A stretch of 64,000 bases of DNA from Nitrospira sp. (GTDB lineage: Bacteria; Nitrospirota; Nitrospiria; Nitrospirales; Nitrospiraceae): assembly GCA_024998565.1 (NCBI GenBank), contig JACOEM010000005.1:221104-285103 (forward strand), given 5' to 3'. The notes beneath the pieces were generated by a model that did not search any database, was not told the DNA's origin, and saw only the letters and a list, made by a program, of their open reading frames with translations. Position 1 is the first letter of the stretch. Every line of letters starts with the position of its first letter. Shown in pieces: positions 52,189 through 62,215 of this stretch. The position numbers and the translations under genes were made by a program.

Positions 52189-53160
52189 TCAGGCGGCAGG
52201 CAGCAGCCGGCTCATCAGATCACGTTCCTGTTGTCCGGCGGTGATCCAGTCCTCGATCGTGGTCATCACGGCGAGAATGCGTGCTTCGACGGCCTGGACA
52301 CGTTGGGACGCGATCACGATACGACGCTGGACAATCAAGGCCAGGAAGTTCTGAAGGCCGGTGAGAAAGGTCACCAGCGGGGTGGCATTGACCTGCTTGG
52401 CAATGCCCTGGAGTTGTTCGATCTGTTGCATGCAGGTGCCGAGCACGTTGCCTGGTTCCAAAATCGTCAATCCCTCGCCCCGGAGCCTGTTCAGGTTCTG
52501 CGCAATGCCGGGCAATGCTTGTCGCAGTGAGTCCAGGCATCGGGCGTCCGTGCTTTGGAGCTCACCCAGCAGCTGCTGAAACGCGGTCATCTGTATCTGG
52601 CTCTCCCCTTGTCTCGCTTCCTGCTCCAATCGGTGCATGACTTGTGGAATCAAACTGCGGGAAGGGACTTCCTTGGCAACCTGCTCGTCTTGAAGCATGC
52701 GAAGCGCGTTCAGGAGCGTGAGGAAATCGATGGCCGGTTCCGGTTGTGGAGGCGCGCCCTGCTCCGGACCAAGGTCCAGCGTAATGCCAGTGGCCATGGT
52801 GACGGACGCGATGACGAGACAGAACTGTTCACGGACCGTGCCGAAATCCTGCTTGGTCGCCGTCGTCCGGTCTTTCAGGGTGTCGATGAAGGGAAGCAGC
52901 GCGAAGGTAGCGCGTTCGACATCGGGAAGGTTCACCGTGGCGGCAGAACCACCGAGACTGGTGATGCCCCTCACCACGGCATCCACCAGTTGCGCATGCC
53001 GATCGGTATCCGGCTGGCTTTCCAGTTCGGTCAGGGCGGAATGGATTTGGATGAGCCACTCTTGCGCCTCTTGACCGAACAGTTCAATCAGTTCTTTTTG
53101 AAAATCGTCTTCGGTCTGTTCTGGTTCGGTCGACACAGTGGCGCCCTGCCTCTGACCCAT
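52189..53160 (-). CDS. Degenerate Hpt-like protein, paralog of the HD-GYP protein C-terminus
   Basis: 323 residues, helical. Residues about 22-130 align with the Hpt-like region of the neighbour (L-F-G-Q-E-A-Q-E-W-L-I-Q-I-H vs L-F-V-L-E-A-R-E-W-L-N-Q-I-Q), with T67-S-L-G-G-S-A in place of the phosphoacceptor H-T-L-K-G-S-A; the match continues to the last residues. So it likely binds the same partner as phosphotransfer Hpt domains but cannot carry phosphate. Starts 35 bp after the REC-coiled-coil gene. Could be a phosphorelay inhibitor or structural part of the array. Confidence 0.75.
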   Translation of the reverse strand: MGQRQGATVSTEPEQTEDDFQKELIELFGQEAQEWLIQIHSALTELESQPDTDRHAQLVDAVVRGITSLGGSAATVNLPDVERATFALLPFIDTLKDRTTATKQDFGTVREQFCLVIASVTMATGITLDLGPEQGAPPQPEPAIDFLTLLNALRMLQDEQVAKEVPSRSLIPQVMHRLEQEARQGESQIQMTAFQQLLGELQSTDARCLDSLRQALPGIAQNLNRLRGEGLTILEPGNVLGTCMQQIEQLQGIAKQVNATPLVTFLTGLQNFLALIVQRRIVIASQRVQAVEARILAVMTTIEDWITAGQQERDLMSRLLPAA

Positions 53161-53195
53161 GCACTCGCCTGAACATACGGACGAGTGACGGCCTC

Positions 53196-54686
53196 CTAGC
53201 GTTTTCCATTACCGAGTTGGGAGGCCAGTCCCGCGATCTCCCCCAGCTTCCTCGCCATATCTTCGAACCGGCGAGTCGACTGCTCCGCCATGTGCTCGGC
53301 TTCCATCGCCCGTTTCTCGAGCTGCATCGAACGCTCCTGCTCGCTGACCAGGGCGAGATCCAGCTCACTGGCACGTTGCGCCGTCGCTTCCAACTGTTTG
53401 ACCTGAACCAACAGGGCCGCCGCAGCCTCCCGTTCAGCCGAGAGCGCCGCGTCCAGCTCGGCGATCTGAGCATGGGCTTTCGCACAGGCCTCTTCCAGCG
53501 CCGGCACCTTGTCTGCAACCTGTTCCAGCTCGACACGCTCCCGTCGCTGCATTTCCGCTTGCTCACGTTCAGCGGCCAAGGTCGTTTCGAGCTCGTGCAC
53601 GCGCGTTTCGACCTGCTCAAGACCGGTAATCTGCTGCACCAATTGATTCGCCGCTTCCCGCTCTGCCTCCAGATGGGCCTCCAATTCCACGATGCGCGCG
53701 GCATGACGGACCCCTTCCGAAACCTGTTGGGACAATTGCTGGGCACGATGCTGCTCATCGGCCAGAGCCGTCTCCAGTTCGCCGATCCGGTGCATCTGTC
53801 TCGAGACTTCATCCAACTGTTCTGCGAGAGCGGTTCGCTGCGCCCGCTCGTCGGCTAGACTCTGGTCCAATGTGTGTGCATGTGACGACAGGGCTGCAAC
53901 CTGCTCGTGCTGCTCATCCAACGCACGCTGGATGTGGCCGATCTGCTGAGTCTGCTCCAGACTCCGCCGACGCTCCTCGTCCAACTGCGCTTCGAGTTCG
54001 CCGATCCGCGTGTCACGTTCCGCCAGGATTGCATGATGATGCTCATGATCATGCGCCGGCGTAGCCGGCTCAGCGGCATGGAATGCAGGGGCCGCATCCA
54101 CCATCGTGTCGCGGGGCATCGTCGCCGGTATGGCGTGAGGATCGTCAAGACTGATCGTGATCGGCTCGAGCGACGGCCGATGCTCCTGAGTGTCTACGCG
54201 GGCCTCTTCGAGTTCTTCCGGCACATGAATGGCGGGTGCGGCCGCGACCTCTGCCACGATAGATGGCTCCACGGCCACGTGCTGCTGCGGCAGTTCCGGA
54301 ACCGGAGCAGGCTTTTGTGGGCGCTTCGTCAACAGGTCCAGCACACGGTCCTTGAGTGAGGAGCCCTGAAACGGCTTCTTCAAGACCCCGTCGGCCTTAC
54401 AGGACTCCGCTTGTCGGGACACTTCATCGTTCACGATACCGCTGATCAGCAGCACGGGAAGATCCGCGAGGTTTGCCTGTCCCCGAATGTACGCACAGAC
54501 CTCATAGCCGCTCTTGTCCGGCATGATGACATCGGACACGATGAGGTCGGGGCGATCCTTACTTAACAGCGCCAGAGCCTCCGATCCGTTCGCCGCAAGT
54601 GTCACCCCCATGCCGGCCTCGGTCAGGAGACGCTCGGCCACCTTACGGACTGCGATACTGTCGTCGGCAATCAAGATCTTTGGCAT
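53196..54686 (-). CDS. REC domain with long coiled-coil output
   Basis: 496 residues; AGAGGAAC upstream of the ATG. Receiver domain 1-120 with acidic pair Asp8/Asp9, phosphorylation Asp52, Ser in L-L-I-S-G and Lys in L-K-K-P-F. Then a linker and about 270 residues of heptad-type coiled coil with repeating E-L-E-x-x-L-A/D-x-E-R. No enzymatic output. Resembles FrzS-like or PilG-type scaffold regulators that act at cell poles; role inferred from neighbours. Confidence 0.8.
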   Translation of the reverse strand: MPKILIADDSIAVRKVAERLLTEAGMGVTLAANGSEALALLSKDRPDLIVSDVIMPDKSGYEVCAYIRGQANLADLPVLLISGIVNDEVSRQAESCKADGVLKKPFQGSSLKDRVLDLLTKRPQKPAPVPELPQQHVAVEPSIVAEVAAAPAIHVPEELEEARVDTQEHRPSLEPITISLDDPHAIPATMPRDTMVDAAPAFHAAEPATPAHDHEHHHAILAERDTRIGELEAQLDEERRRSLEQTQQIGHIQRALDEQHEQVAALSSHAHTLDQSLADERAQRTALAEQLDEVSRQMHRIGELETALADEQHRAQQLSQQVSEGVRHAARIVELEAHLEAEREAANQLVQQITGLEQVETRVHELETTLAAEREQAEMQRRERVELEQVADKVPALEEACAKAHAQIAELDAALSAEREAAAALLVQVKQLEATAQRASELDLALVSEQERSMQLEKRAMEAEHMAEQSTRRFEDMARKLGEIAGLASQLGNGKR

Positions 54687-54714
54687 GTCGTTCCTCTACA
54701 CAAGGCAAGGCTCA

Positions 54715-55191
54715 TCACGCAGGACGGTTCGATGAGACCCCCAAGGTTGTCAGGTTGATGATAGGAAGTTCTTCTTCGCCGGCGATGCACGTTCCCGCGA
54801 TGTCGGGATCGTTGCCGGCGCGATACTGCACTGCCGAGCGTGCCACCATGTGCAAGGAAGGAACCTGGGAATCGATACAGATTGCCAGCGGTCCATCCAC
54901 ATGTTTGACAACCAGACACAGCGGTTCACCATCCTGCAGGGAGCGCTTGAACTTCGCCGCCAGGTCGAATACCGGAAGACATCCCTTCTCCTGTCGGACG
55001 AGAGCGCGCACAAACGGCGTATCGCTGGGAACCGTCGTCGAGCCCGTCCACGGCATCACTCCGCCGATCTCCTCGGTTCTGGCGGCCAACCGCTGCCCGC
55101 CCACCGAAAACACCACCATGTGCTGCATCCGCGCCTCGGTCGCGCCTTTGCTACCCGTGTGCGGTTGTCTGCGTAACTGAGTACGTAGCAT
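54715..55191 (-). CDS. CheW-like protein
   Basis: 158 residues starting at ATG 55191 with GAGGAT upstream. CheW-type beta pattern: V-V-F-S-V-G-G-Q-R-L-A-A, G-C-L-P-V-F-D-L-A-A-K-F, L-C-L-V-V-K-H, L-P-I-I-N-L. Links receptor and kinase in arrays. It diverges from canonical CheW at the I-x-G-x-x-x-L-R-G-x-V region. Confidence 0.75.
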   Translation of the reverse strand: MLRTQLRRQPHTGSKGATEARMQHMVVFSVGGQRLAARTEEIGGVMPWTGSTTVPSDTPFVRALVRQEKGCLPVFDLAAKFKRSLQDGEPLCLVVKHVDGPLAICIDSQVPSLHMVARSAVQYRAGNDPDIAGTCIAGEEELPIINLTTLGVSSNRPA

Positions 55192-55207
55192 GGTCGATCC
55201 TCGTGAT

Positions 55208-55780
55208 CTACTTGGCCGATCCGGCTGACATCGCCGACGCCGCTTCCAAGGCTGCCGAAGGCAGGCGGAGCCTGGAATCGAATTCGCCCGGCCGGCGCTC
55301 CGACACCCGAAGGGCAAACACATCCAACACATTGTTCCGGGAGGGAAGCTCAAGCACCCAAAACGGATTGGCGATGAGCGCGATATACGACGACTCGACA
55401 AACAATCCGAGCAATCGTTCCCGCTCCCCTCCTCGAAACTGCGCAGGGAGCGGCTGGATCAGCGCCCGTTCGACATCGATGAGGCCCACGACCTTGTCCA
55501 CCGCAAACGATCGCGACCGTTCCTCATTGGCATAGAGCACGATCCGGGTCTCAGCCGTGACGCCTTCGGCTTGGATCGTCAAACGACGGGCGAGATCGGT
55601 GCGTTCGTAGGAAGCATTGGCCCAGGTGACATGCCCGTCCTTCCCCCCCTCAACCGGGGTCACAATGCCGCGAACCCAGTGGGAGGGAAAGGCCATATGC
55701 GCGGAGCCCATGAGCGCCACGAGAAACCGGACCGCCAGCCCGCTCGACACCACTGCTGTCTTATGTCCCCGGAGCCCCAT
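55208..55780 (-). CDS. CheW-like protein
   Basis: 190 residues, CheW-type fold with strands A-V-R-F-L-V-A-L, R-G-I-V-T-P, T-R-I-V-L-Y-A-N-E, F-A-V-D-K-V-V-G-L, and a late L-L-G-L-F-V-E-S-S-Y. It lacks a typical L-R-G-x-V-x-x-V-x-D-L. Sits between cheA and the other CheW-like gene. Confidence 0.7.
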   Translation of the reverse strand: MGLRGHKTAVVSSGLAVRFLVALMGSAHMAFPSHWVRGIVTPVEGGKDGHVTWANASYERTDLARRLTIQAEGVTAETRIVLYANEERSRSFAVDKVVGLIDVERALIQPLPAQFRGGERERLLGLFVESSYIALIANPFWVLELPSRNNVLDVFALRVSERRPGEFDSRLRLPSAALEAASAMSAGSAK

Positions 55781-55827
55781 GCCTGTCCTTCATTCTGCCG
55801 GTAACGGTACGAATCGACCAAACGTTC

Positions 55828-58800
55828 CTATTTTTTCACGACGCTTTCGCGGCCTGTCCACTTGCGGACTTCCTGGATCAAGGCGCGTTCTTCCACCGGC
55901 TTGGCAATGTATCCCGAGGCGCCCACACTCACGGCCATCTGGCGATGCTTTTCTCCCGCCCGCGTGGTCATGACGAGAATCGGCGTGGCCTGAGTCTGCG
56001 GCCTGGCGCGAAGCGCCTGAATGACTTCAAAGCCGTTCAACTTCGGCATTTCGAGATCGGTGATGATGAGCTGGTACTGCTGCACCAATGCCTTGCGACA
56101 GCCTTCTTCTCCGTCGGTCGCCGTTTCGACGATATACCCGGCCGACTCCAGCATGCGTCCGACAAACTTTCTGATGCTGAGCGAGTCATCGATCAACAAG
56201 AGCGGAAGCTGCGTATCCGGAAGCTGCGGCGAAGCGGGCTGCGCCGGTCCCTCAAGCATCGGCGAGGAGGCGGGGTTTTGAATGACCGACATGGCCTCAT
56301 GGTATTCGCGAGTCGTCAACCGGCTAACGTCCAGAACCAGCACCACACGCCCCTCGGGATCGATAGTCGCGCCACCGAACACGGACCGCTCATACGGCTT
56401 CAGCCCACCCAATGATTTAATGACGATTTCCTGCCGGCCCAGCAATTCATCCACCGCGCAACCGAGCGCGCCGGTCGAGGTTCGAACGACGACCACGGGA
56501 GTCGCTCCCTCAATGGTGCCGGCATCCCGGCGAATGAGGCTGCCGAGCGGATAGACCTCAATGGCTTCGTCGCCGATCTGCAGCACCGATCGATCCCCCA
56601 TCTGCTGGATCGTCGACGCCGTCGACATCGTGACCTCACGCACGCTCGGAAGCGGAATCGCGTAGCGCTCTTTCCCGACCCGAACGAGCAGCGCAGTTGC
56701 GATCAAGAGGGTGAGCGGCAAATGCATCGTGAACTTGGTGCCCTGCCCGTAGACGGATTCCACTTCGATGTGGCCGTTCATCGTCTCGATGACCCGCTTG
56801 ACCACATCCATACCGACGCCGCGTCCGGCCTGATCCCCGACCGCCTCGGCAGTGGAAAATCCCGGCAGGAAGATGAACTTGATGATTTCGCTCTCCGGCA
56901 GTGAGTCCGCGACATCCGCTCGTACCAGACCCAGCTTGACCGCCTTGGCCTTGATCTTGACGATGTCGAGCCCCGCTCCGTCGTCTTCGACTTCGATGAG
57001 CACCGAGTTCCCTCGATGCGCGGCGTGGAGATAGATCGTACCGGCCGACGGCTTCCCTTGGCTGCGACGGATGCCCGCAGGCTCGATCCCGTGGTACACC
57101 GCATTTCTGACCAGATGGACAAGCGGATCGACAAGCCGCTCCACGACACCGGTGTCGATTTCGGTATGTTCGCCGGACGTGACTAAATTGACTTCTTTTC
57201 CGGTGGCGCGGGCCATCTCACGGGCCGCGCGGCGGAAGCGCGTGAACGGCGTCCCGATCGGCACCATGCGGGCGCGGGCAATTTCATCGCGCATGCCCAA
57301 GGTCAACTGTTGCAGCGACCCCATGTCGTCCTGGGCGCGATGGATCGATCCGCTCAGCTGCGACATCGATTCGGTGATGTCCGCGGTGACCTCGCTGATT
57401 CGCCGGGCCAGGATGTTGAAGTCGTCGTACTTGTCGAATTCCAGGCTGCCGAAATCACTGACGCCAGGATACGCCTGCGGCGCGGCTTCGCTCGAGGACG
57501 CGGGAGAGGGCTGAAAGGAAAAGGTATGTTTGTCTTCGAAGGTGCGTACGGCATCGGTCAGCCGGTTCTTGTTGGCCAAGACCTGTGTGGCCAATTGATC
57601 CAACGTGCGCAGCCGCTGCTCCAGCCGGCCGCGATCGATAACCAATTCGCCGACCAGATTGAGGAGGCGTTCCAAACGATCACGGCTGACCCGGATCACC
57701 TCTCGCTCTTCGCCGGTCTTCCCATCGACGCCTTTGGGCGAATCCTGTCCGTCGGCTTCGCGAATTTCTTCCACCGAGGCGCCTTCGGCAATCGATGAGA
57801 CGATGGGGTGATCTTGGTCCGGTGCCGGCTGAGCCTGCCCCAGTTGCTTCAACTCCTGCAAGGAATTCGCAAACCGTTGTCTCGTTCGCCCCACCATGGA
57901 TACATCCCGTCGCATCAAGGCGCGAATGACATCGATTGAGCGCAACAGGACATCCGTGTGACCGGGAAGGAGCACCAGCTGCCCTTCGCGAACGGCGCCC
58001 ATGAAGTCTTCAATATGATGAGTCAGATCACCGATCGCCTGAAAGCCTACGGTATAAGCCGAGCCTTTCAGCGTATGGGCCGTGCGGAACAGTTGGTGAA
58101 TCGTGTCGGGATTGCCCGCGTCCTTATCGACTCGCAGCAAGTCGGCTTCGAGGCTTTCCAAATATTCCTGCGCTTCCGGCGCGAAATAGGACATCACCTC
58201 AGAATCGAGGGCCGGGATCAGATAGGCCTCGGAAAGCTCCTGGGAGTCCGCCTCGCTCATGGAGTGCACAGCGGATTCGGGACCGGATGTGGCGGCAGGC
58301 ACGGACTCCTGCACCGACCTCTCTTCAGGCCGCCTCGTCTCAGCGGCAGCCGCTGCAGACTCCCCCTGGCTCACGCCCTGCTCCAATTCTCTGAGCTTCG
58401 TCCTGATGCGAGGCACCTCCTGACGCAAGCGCGTCAGTGATTGAGCGTCCCGCGCCATCAGGGAACGGATCACGTCCACCGCCTGCCGCAGAACGGCGAT
58501 CCAATGCGGCGCGATCGTGACAGCGCCCTCGCGAACGGCCATCATGCAGGATTCAATCGGATGAGAGAGATCTCCCACGACCTCAAATCCAACGGTATAG
58601 GCCGACCCTTTCAGCGTGTGCGCCACCCGATACAATTGATGAATCGTGTCGGCATTTGCCAAGTCGGAGTCCAACCGTTGGAGCAGGGTCTGGATCGTGT
58701 TGAGGTATTCTTCTGCCTCCGGCGAGAAGTAGGACAGCACCTCTTCGTCCAGGACAGGAATGAGGTACTCATCCGCCGGCCGATCGGAAGGCTGCACGCA

Positions 58801-59217
58801 CTCTGCCGAGGAGTCGCTCGAAACGGCCGGCATCAAGTCGGAGTGGCGCCGGACAAACCCCTCAACCACGGAGGCATCTTCCCCTCCCCCACGCCCGATC
58901 TGCTCGACCTGCCCTCGAAAGGACGCGGCAATCTCGCGCATCAGGTGCATGGCTTCGGGCCAGCGCGCCGCCGGAATCTCCTGCACTCGTTCGAGCGTAT
59001 CTTCGAGTAGGGCCCCGAGTTGCCCGAGCGCCGGGAACCCGTAGAGGAGCGCCGCACCTTTGAGCTTGTGGCCGACCGTGTGAAACTCGGCGACGTCGCC
59101 CGGCTCCGGATGCGCCTTCCCATCGGGATGCAACGCTTTCCAGAAGCGCCCCATATCGTCGCCGGCCTCGGCCACGAAAATGTCCAGCAACTGGTCGCGA
59201 TCGAAATCAGCGCTCAT
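55828..59217 (-). CDS. Triple-Hpt CheA-type hybrid kinase with REC
   Basis: 1129 residues: Hpt1 around His50 (V-G-H-K-L-K-G-A-A), Hpt2 around His200 (A-H-T-L-K-G-S-A) and Hpt3 around His381 (A-H-T-L-K-G-S-A), dimerisation domain about 510-690, ATPase with H-L-V-R-N-A-V-Y-H-G (701-710), D-D-G-A-G-L (745-750) and G-R-G-V-G-M-D-V-V (799-807), CheW-like domain about 835-975, REC 1004-1129 (Asp1054). Hpt2 and Hpt3 are duplicates (P-V/A-L-D-x-E-V). This is the ChpA/PilL architecture of the type IV pilus chemosensory system. Confidence 0.92.
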   Translation of the reverse strand: MSADFDRDQLLDIFVAEAGDDMGRFWKALHPDGKAHPEPGDVAEFHTVGHKLKGAALLYGFPALGQLGALLEDTLERVQEIPAARWPEAMHLMREIAASFRGQVEQIGRGGGEDASVVEGFVRRHSDLMPAVSSDSSAECVQPSDRPADEYLIPVLDEEVLSYFSPEAEEYLNTIQTLLQRLDSDLANADTIHQLYRVAHTLKGSAYTVGFEVVGDLSHPIESCMMAVREGAVTIAPHWIAVLRQAVDVIRSLMARDAQSLTRLRQEVPRIRTKLRELEQGVSQGESAAAAAETRRPEERSVQESVPAATSGPESAVHSMSEADSQELSEAYLIPALDSEVMSYFAPEAQEYLESLEADLLRVDKDAGNPDTIHQLFRTAHTLKGSAYTVGFQAIGDLTHHIEDFMGAVREGQLVLLPGHTDVLLRSIDVIRALMRRDVSMVGRTRQRFANSLQELKQLGQAQPAPDQDHPIVSSIAEGASVEEIREADGQDSPKGVDGKTGEEREVIRVSRDRLERLLNLVGELVIDRGRLEQRLRTLDQLATQVLANKNRLTDAVRTFEDKHTFSFQPSPASSSEAAPQAYPGVSDFGSLEFDKYDDFNILARRISEVTADITESMSQLSGSIHRAQDDMGSLQQLTLGMRDEIARARMVPIGTPFTRFRRAAREMARATGKEVNLVTSGEHTEIDTGVVERLVDPLVHLVRNAVYHGIEPAGIRRSQGKPSAGTIYLHAAHRGNSVLIEVEDDGAGLDIVKIKAKAVKLGLVRADVADSLPESEIIKFIFLPGFSTAEAVGDQAGRGVGMDVVKRVIETMNGHIEVESVYGQGTKFTMHLPLTLLIATALLVRVGKERYAIPLPSVREVTMSTASTIQQMGDRSVLQIGDEAIEVYPLGSLIRRDAGTIEGATPVVVVRTSTGALGCAVDELLGRQEIVIKSLGGLKPYERSVFGGATIDPEGRVVLVLDVSRLTTREYHEAMSVIQNPASSPMLEGPAQPASPQLPDTQLPLLLIDDSLSIRKFVGRMLESAGYIVETATDGEEGCRKALVQQYQLIITDLEMPKLNGFEVIQALRARPQTQATPILVMTTRAGEKHRQMAVSVGASGYIAKPVEERALIQEVRKWTGRESVVKK

Positions 59218-59269
59218 TCACCCACTCAGCATCCGAGCGGAGGTCGGTCACCGCTCTTCAAGAATTCTC

Positions 59270-61144
59270 TTACGCGAGCTTGAACTGAGCGACCGAAGAG
59301 TTGAGGCCTTCGGCCAGTTTTGCCATGTCTTCGATCGTGAGTCGCGTCGAGTCCGTCTGCTTCTGCGTCGCCACGGCGCCGCCCGTGAACTCCTTAATGG
59401 CTCGACCGACTTTTTCCGTCGAGGCGGTCTGTTCGGACGCCGCGCTCGCGATGTTCTGGGCCAACTCGGAAGACCGTTTCGCAATGTCTGAAATTTCAGC
59501 GAACACGTCGCCGGTCCGGAGAGCCGAAGCGGATCCGGCTTCCACCGCCTGCGTTTCATGCTCCATGGCCACCACGGCATCCTGCGTTTCCGTTTGAATC
59601 ACTTTCACGAGGTCGGCGATTTCACGTGTGGCTTGCGTGGAGCTTTCCGCCAGCTTTCGGACCTGGTCGGCGACGACGGCGAATCGTGCGCCGGCCTCAC
59701 CCGCGCCGGCCGCCTCAATGGCGGCGTTGAGCGCGAGCAAGTTCGTTTGATTAGCGATATCACGAATCGTCGACACGATCTGTGAAATTTCGAGTGAACG
59801 GTCACCGAGGCCCTTCACCTGCTTGGACATACGTTGCACCGCCGACCGGATGCTCTGCATGTCGCGCACGGTTTCCTGCACCGCGACGTTGCCGCGTTCC
59901 GTGGCCGACAGCACCTGCTTGGCGGAGTCGGAGGATGCGCCGGCCGTAGTGGCCACTTGACGCATACCGGCGGCCAACTGTTCGACCGCGCCCAGCGTAC
60001 GCACGGATTCTTCCGCCTGCACCCGGGCTGTTCCGGACATTTGACCGGCTGAATCCCGTAGGGTACCGGCTGACTTGTTCACCCGATCGGCCGCCTCGCG
60101 CACCTGCTTCAACAATTGTCCGAACCGCGCGATCATGAGGTTGAACCCGTCCGCAAGGTTACCGAACATGTCGGCCGTCACTTCGCCTCGCCGGGTCAAG
60201 TCTCCTTTACCGACTTCGGAGACCAGCACGAGGAATTGCATGAGCCGTTTCTGCATCAGGTCGCGCTCTTCCTCCGTCGACACCAGGGCGGTAATACGAT
60301 CGAGCATGGAGTTGAACGCGGTGGCCATCTGGCCCAACTCATCGTGCGACTGAATTTTCGCGCGGGCCTGCAGATTGCCGCCGGCGGCCTGCGTCGCGAC
60401 ATTGGCGATGTGGCTGATGCTCCGGGAAAGGAACGTCGCTAACAGATATCCGACGAACAATCCGAGTGCCACGGCGACCAAACCGCCGGCCACCAGAATC
60501 AGGGTACCGTTACTGGCCAGGCCTTGCGCATCATCGTTGAGGTCCTTGGCGACGGCTTCAATGGCAGTGACCTGCTCATTGTGACGTTTGACGGCATTTT
60601 CGAATGAGGGCGTCAAATTGACCGTTAAGGCCAGGATACCGAGTGCCCGCATTTGCTCCGCTTGCGTCGATGACAGGACGTTACGATCGAAGCTATCCGC
60701 CATGGCGCTCAGTGCGCCGTCGGCATCCTGAAAGTATTTTTTCAATGCCGGCTCAAAGAGGGTCAGATCCTTCGCCTCGTCCCGGCCCGATCGCGATACG
60801 CGCAGCGTCGTGCTCTTATAGTTGTTCACCACCTTGTCGATCTGGGCCTTCAGGGGCGGCAACTTGGTCACTTCCTGGGCGAAGTCGCCTTGTTTGGTGG
60901 CGGACGCGATATCCAGCAGAATCTGGTGATGTTTGGTCAACGCGGTTCCCATCTGGGCGAACTCAGCCAACGGCACCGTATAGTCCGCATACACCGTTTG
61001 CGACTGGGTGCTGAGTTGGCGCAGGGTGAACACACCGACGCTGGCCATGATCATGATGATGACACTCACGAGACCGAAGCTGACCAGCAGCTTCGTCTTT
61101 GTTTTCATGTCCTGGAATCGATTCTTGACGCCTTGCCCGATCAT
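59270..61144 (-). CDS. Methyl-accepting chemotaxis protein, PilJ-like
   Basis: 624 residues, AAGGAGGAG before the ATG. Two membrane helices (about 21-42 and 214-238) bracket a four-helix-bundle sensor domain; HAMP domains follow (about 238-350), then the signalling domain with tip [31 protein letters not shown] split across one hairpin. A-G-A-G in place of A-R-A-G is a small variation. It is the only MCP here. Confidence 0.9.
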   Translation of the reverse strand: MIGQGVKNRFQDMKTKTKLLVSFGLVSVIIMIMASVGVFTLRQLSTQSQTVYADYTVPLAEFAQMGTALTKHHQILLDIASATKQGDFAQEVTKLPPLKAQIDKVVNNYKSTTLRVSRSGRDEAKDLTLFEPALKKYFQDADGALSAMADSFDRNVLSSTQAEQMRALGILALTVNLTPSFENAVKRHNEQVTAIEAVAKDLNDDAQGLASNGTLILVAGGLVAVALGLFVGYLLATFLSRSISHIANVATQAAGGNLQARAKIQSHDELGQMATAFNSMLDRITALVSTEEERDLMQKRLMQFLVLVSEVGKGDLTRRGEVTADMFGNLADGFNLMIARFGQLLKQVREAADRVNKSAGTLRDSAGQMSGTARVQAEESVRTLGAVEQLAAGMRQVATTAGASSDSAKQVLSATERGNVAVQETVRDMQSIRSAVQRMSKQVKGLGDRSLEISQIVSTIRDIANQTNLLALNAAIEAAGAGEAGARFAVVADQVRKLAESSTQATREIADLVKVIQTETQDAVVAMEHETQAVEAGSASALRTGDVFAEISDIAKRSSELAQNIASAASEQTASTEKVGRAIKEFTGGAVATQKQTDSTRLTIEDMAKLAEGLNSSVAQFKLA

Positions 61145-61239
61145 GGTGCGCTCCTCCTTGTTCTGCTTTCCTCAACGTCCGGTGGCCGGTCGCACAATCT
61201 TCGATGAAGCAGGTCCGCGATGACTCGCGCGCCTGCTGT

Positions 61240-61785
61240 TTACGCGATCGACAATATCGCACTCCCTCCGTCAACTTGTGCAAAGACCTGCGGCACCTCC
61301 AGCACTCCACCCAGACGTTCATCCAGGCGAAGCACAGCCGAGACACAAGGACGCGCCCCCGCCGGTCCCGCTTGCATGGCCGGCAACAGGTGCTCACGAC
61401 TGACGGTGTGAATTTCAGGAACGTGATCGACGAGCACACCCACCTGTCTGGTGCCATGGCGAATCACGACCGCGAAGGGCAAGGCGGTCTCGGTCACGGA
61501 CAGACCCAGGCTTCCACGCAGATCGACCAGGGTAACGACCGTTCCCCGGAGATTGGTCACTCCGGTCAACAGGCTCGGCATGCTGGGCACGACGGTCACC
61601 GCTTCCACCTCAAACACTTCACTGACGTGGCGGAGATCGATGGCGAACAACTCGCCCCCCAGCGTGAGGACACACATACGCAGCGTGCCTTCAATCGACG
61701 CGGCAAGAGACCTCGATGGGCTGGAGGGTCCGTGAGCCGGAGAGGAGTCTGAGGAGTGAGGCTGGATCGTTGGCACGTCGCTCAT
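61240..61785 (-). CDS. CheW
   Basis: 181 residues; a Ser/Pro-rich N-terminal tail of about 30 precedes the CheW fold with V-P-S-M-P-S-L-L-T-G-V-T-N-L-R-G-T-V-V-T split over the canonical strand and V-D-L-R. The stop of the upstream CheY lies 3 bp away. Couples MCP to CheA. Confidence 0.88.
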   Translation of the reverse strand: MSDVPTIQPHSSDSSPAHGPSSPSRSLAASIEGTLRMCVLTLGGELFAIDLRHVSEVFEVEAVTVVPSMPSLLTGVTNLRGTVVTLVDLRGSLGLSVTETALPFAVVIRHGTRQVGVLVDHVPEIHTVSREHLLPAMQAGPAGARPCVSAVLRLDERLGGVLEVPQVFAQVDGGSAILSIA

Positions 61786-61788
61786 GGA

Positions 61789-62151
61789 TTAGTTCAACGC
61801 CCGCTTGACTGCGGCGACCAGATCTTCAGCTTTAAACGGCTTCACCACATACCCATTGGCACCCTGCTGTTGGCCCCAGAATTTGTCGCTTTCCTGCCCC
61901 TTGGACGTGCAGAGGACGATCGGGATGCCCTTGAAGCGGTCATCGCTTTTCAGGTCGCGGCAGGCCTGGAACCCGTTACGCCCGGGCATCACGACATCCA
62001 GCACGATCAGGTCCGGCTTATCCAACGCCAGTTTGTCCTCGAGTTTGTCGGTGTTCGGATACGACACGACTGTGTGATTGGCAGACTTCAAATAGCCTTC
62101 GATCAACTGCAGTTCGGCGTACGAATCATCGACGACAACGATCTTGCTCAT
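61789..62151 (-). CDS. CheY/PilH-like response regulator
   Basis: 120 residues, one REC domain: acidic pair in V-V-D-D-S, phospho-Asp in L-I-V-L-D-V-V-M-P, Thr/Ser in V-L-C-T-S-K-G, Lys in V-V-K-P-F. It follows a strong GGGGGG-type leader. F-W-G-Q-Q-Q-G-A-N-G-Y is the PilH/TFP-type signature, so a pilus motor target is likelier than a flagellar switch. Confidence 0.88.
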   Translation of the reverse strand: MSKIVVVDDSYAELQLIEGYLKSANHTVVSYPNTDKLEDKLALDKPDLIVLDVVMPGRNGFQACRDLKSDDRFKGIPIVLCTSKGQESDKFWGQQQGANGYVVKPFKAEDLVAAVKRALN

Positions 62152-62215
62152 GAGTACGTCCCCCCTTCAAACCAGCTAAATGTGTGCGCGATAAAGACAT
62201 TTGATCCGGTTGCGG

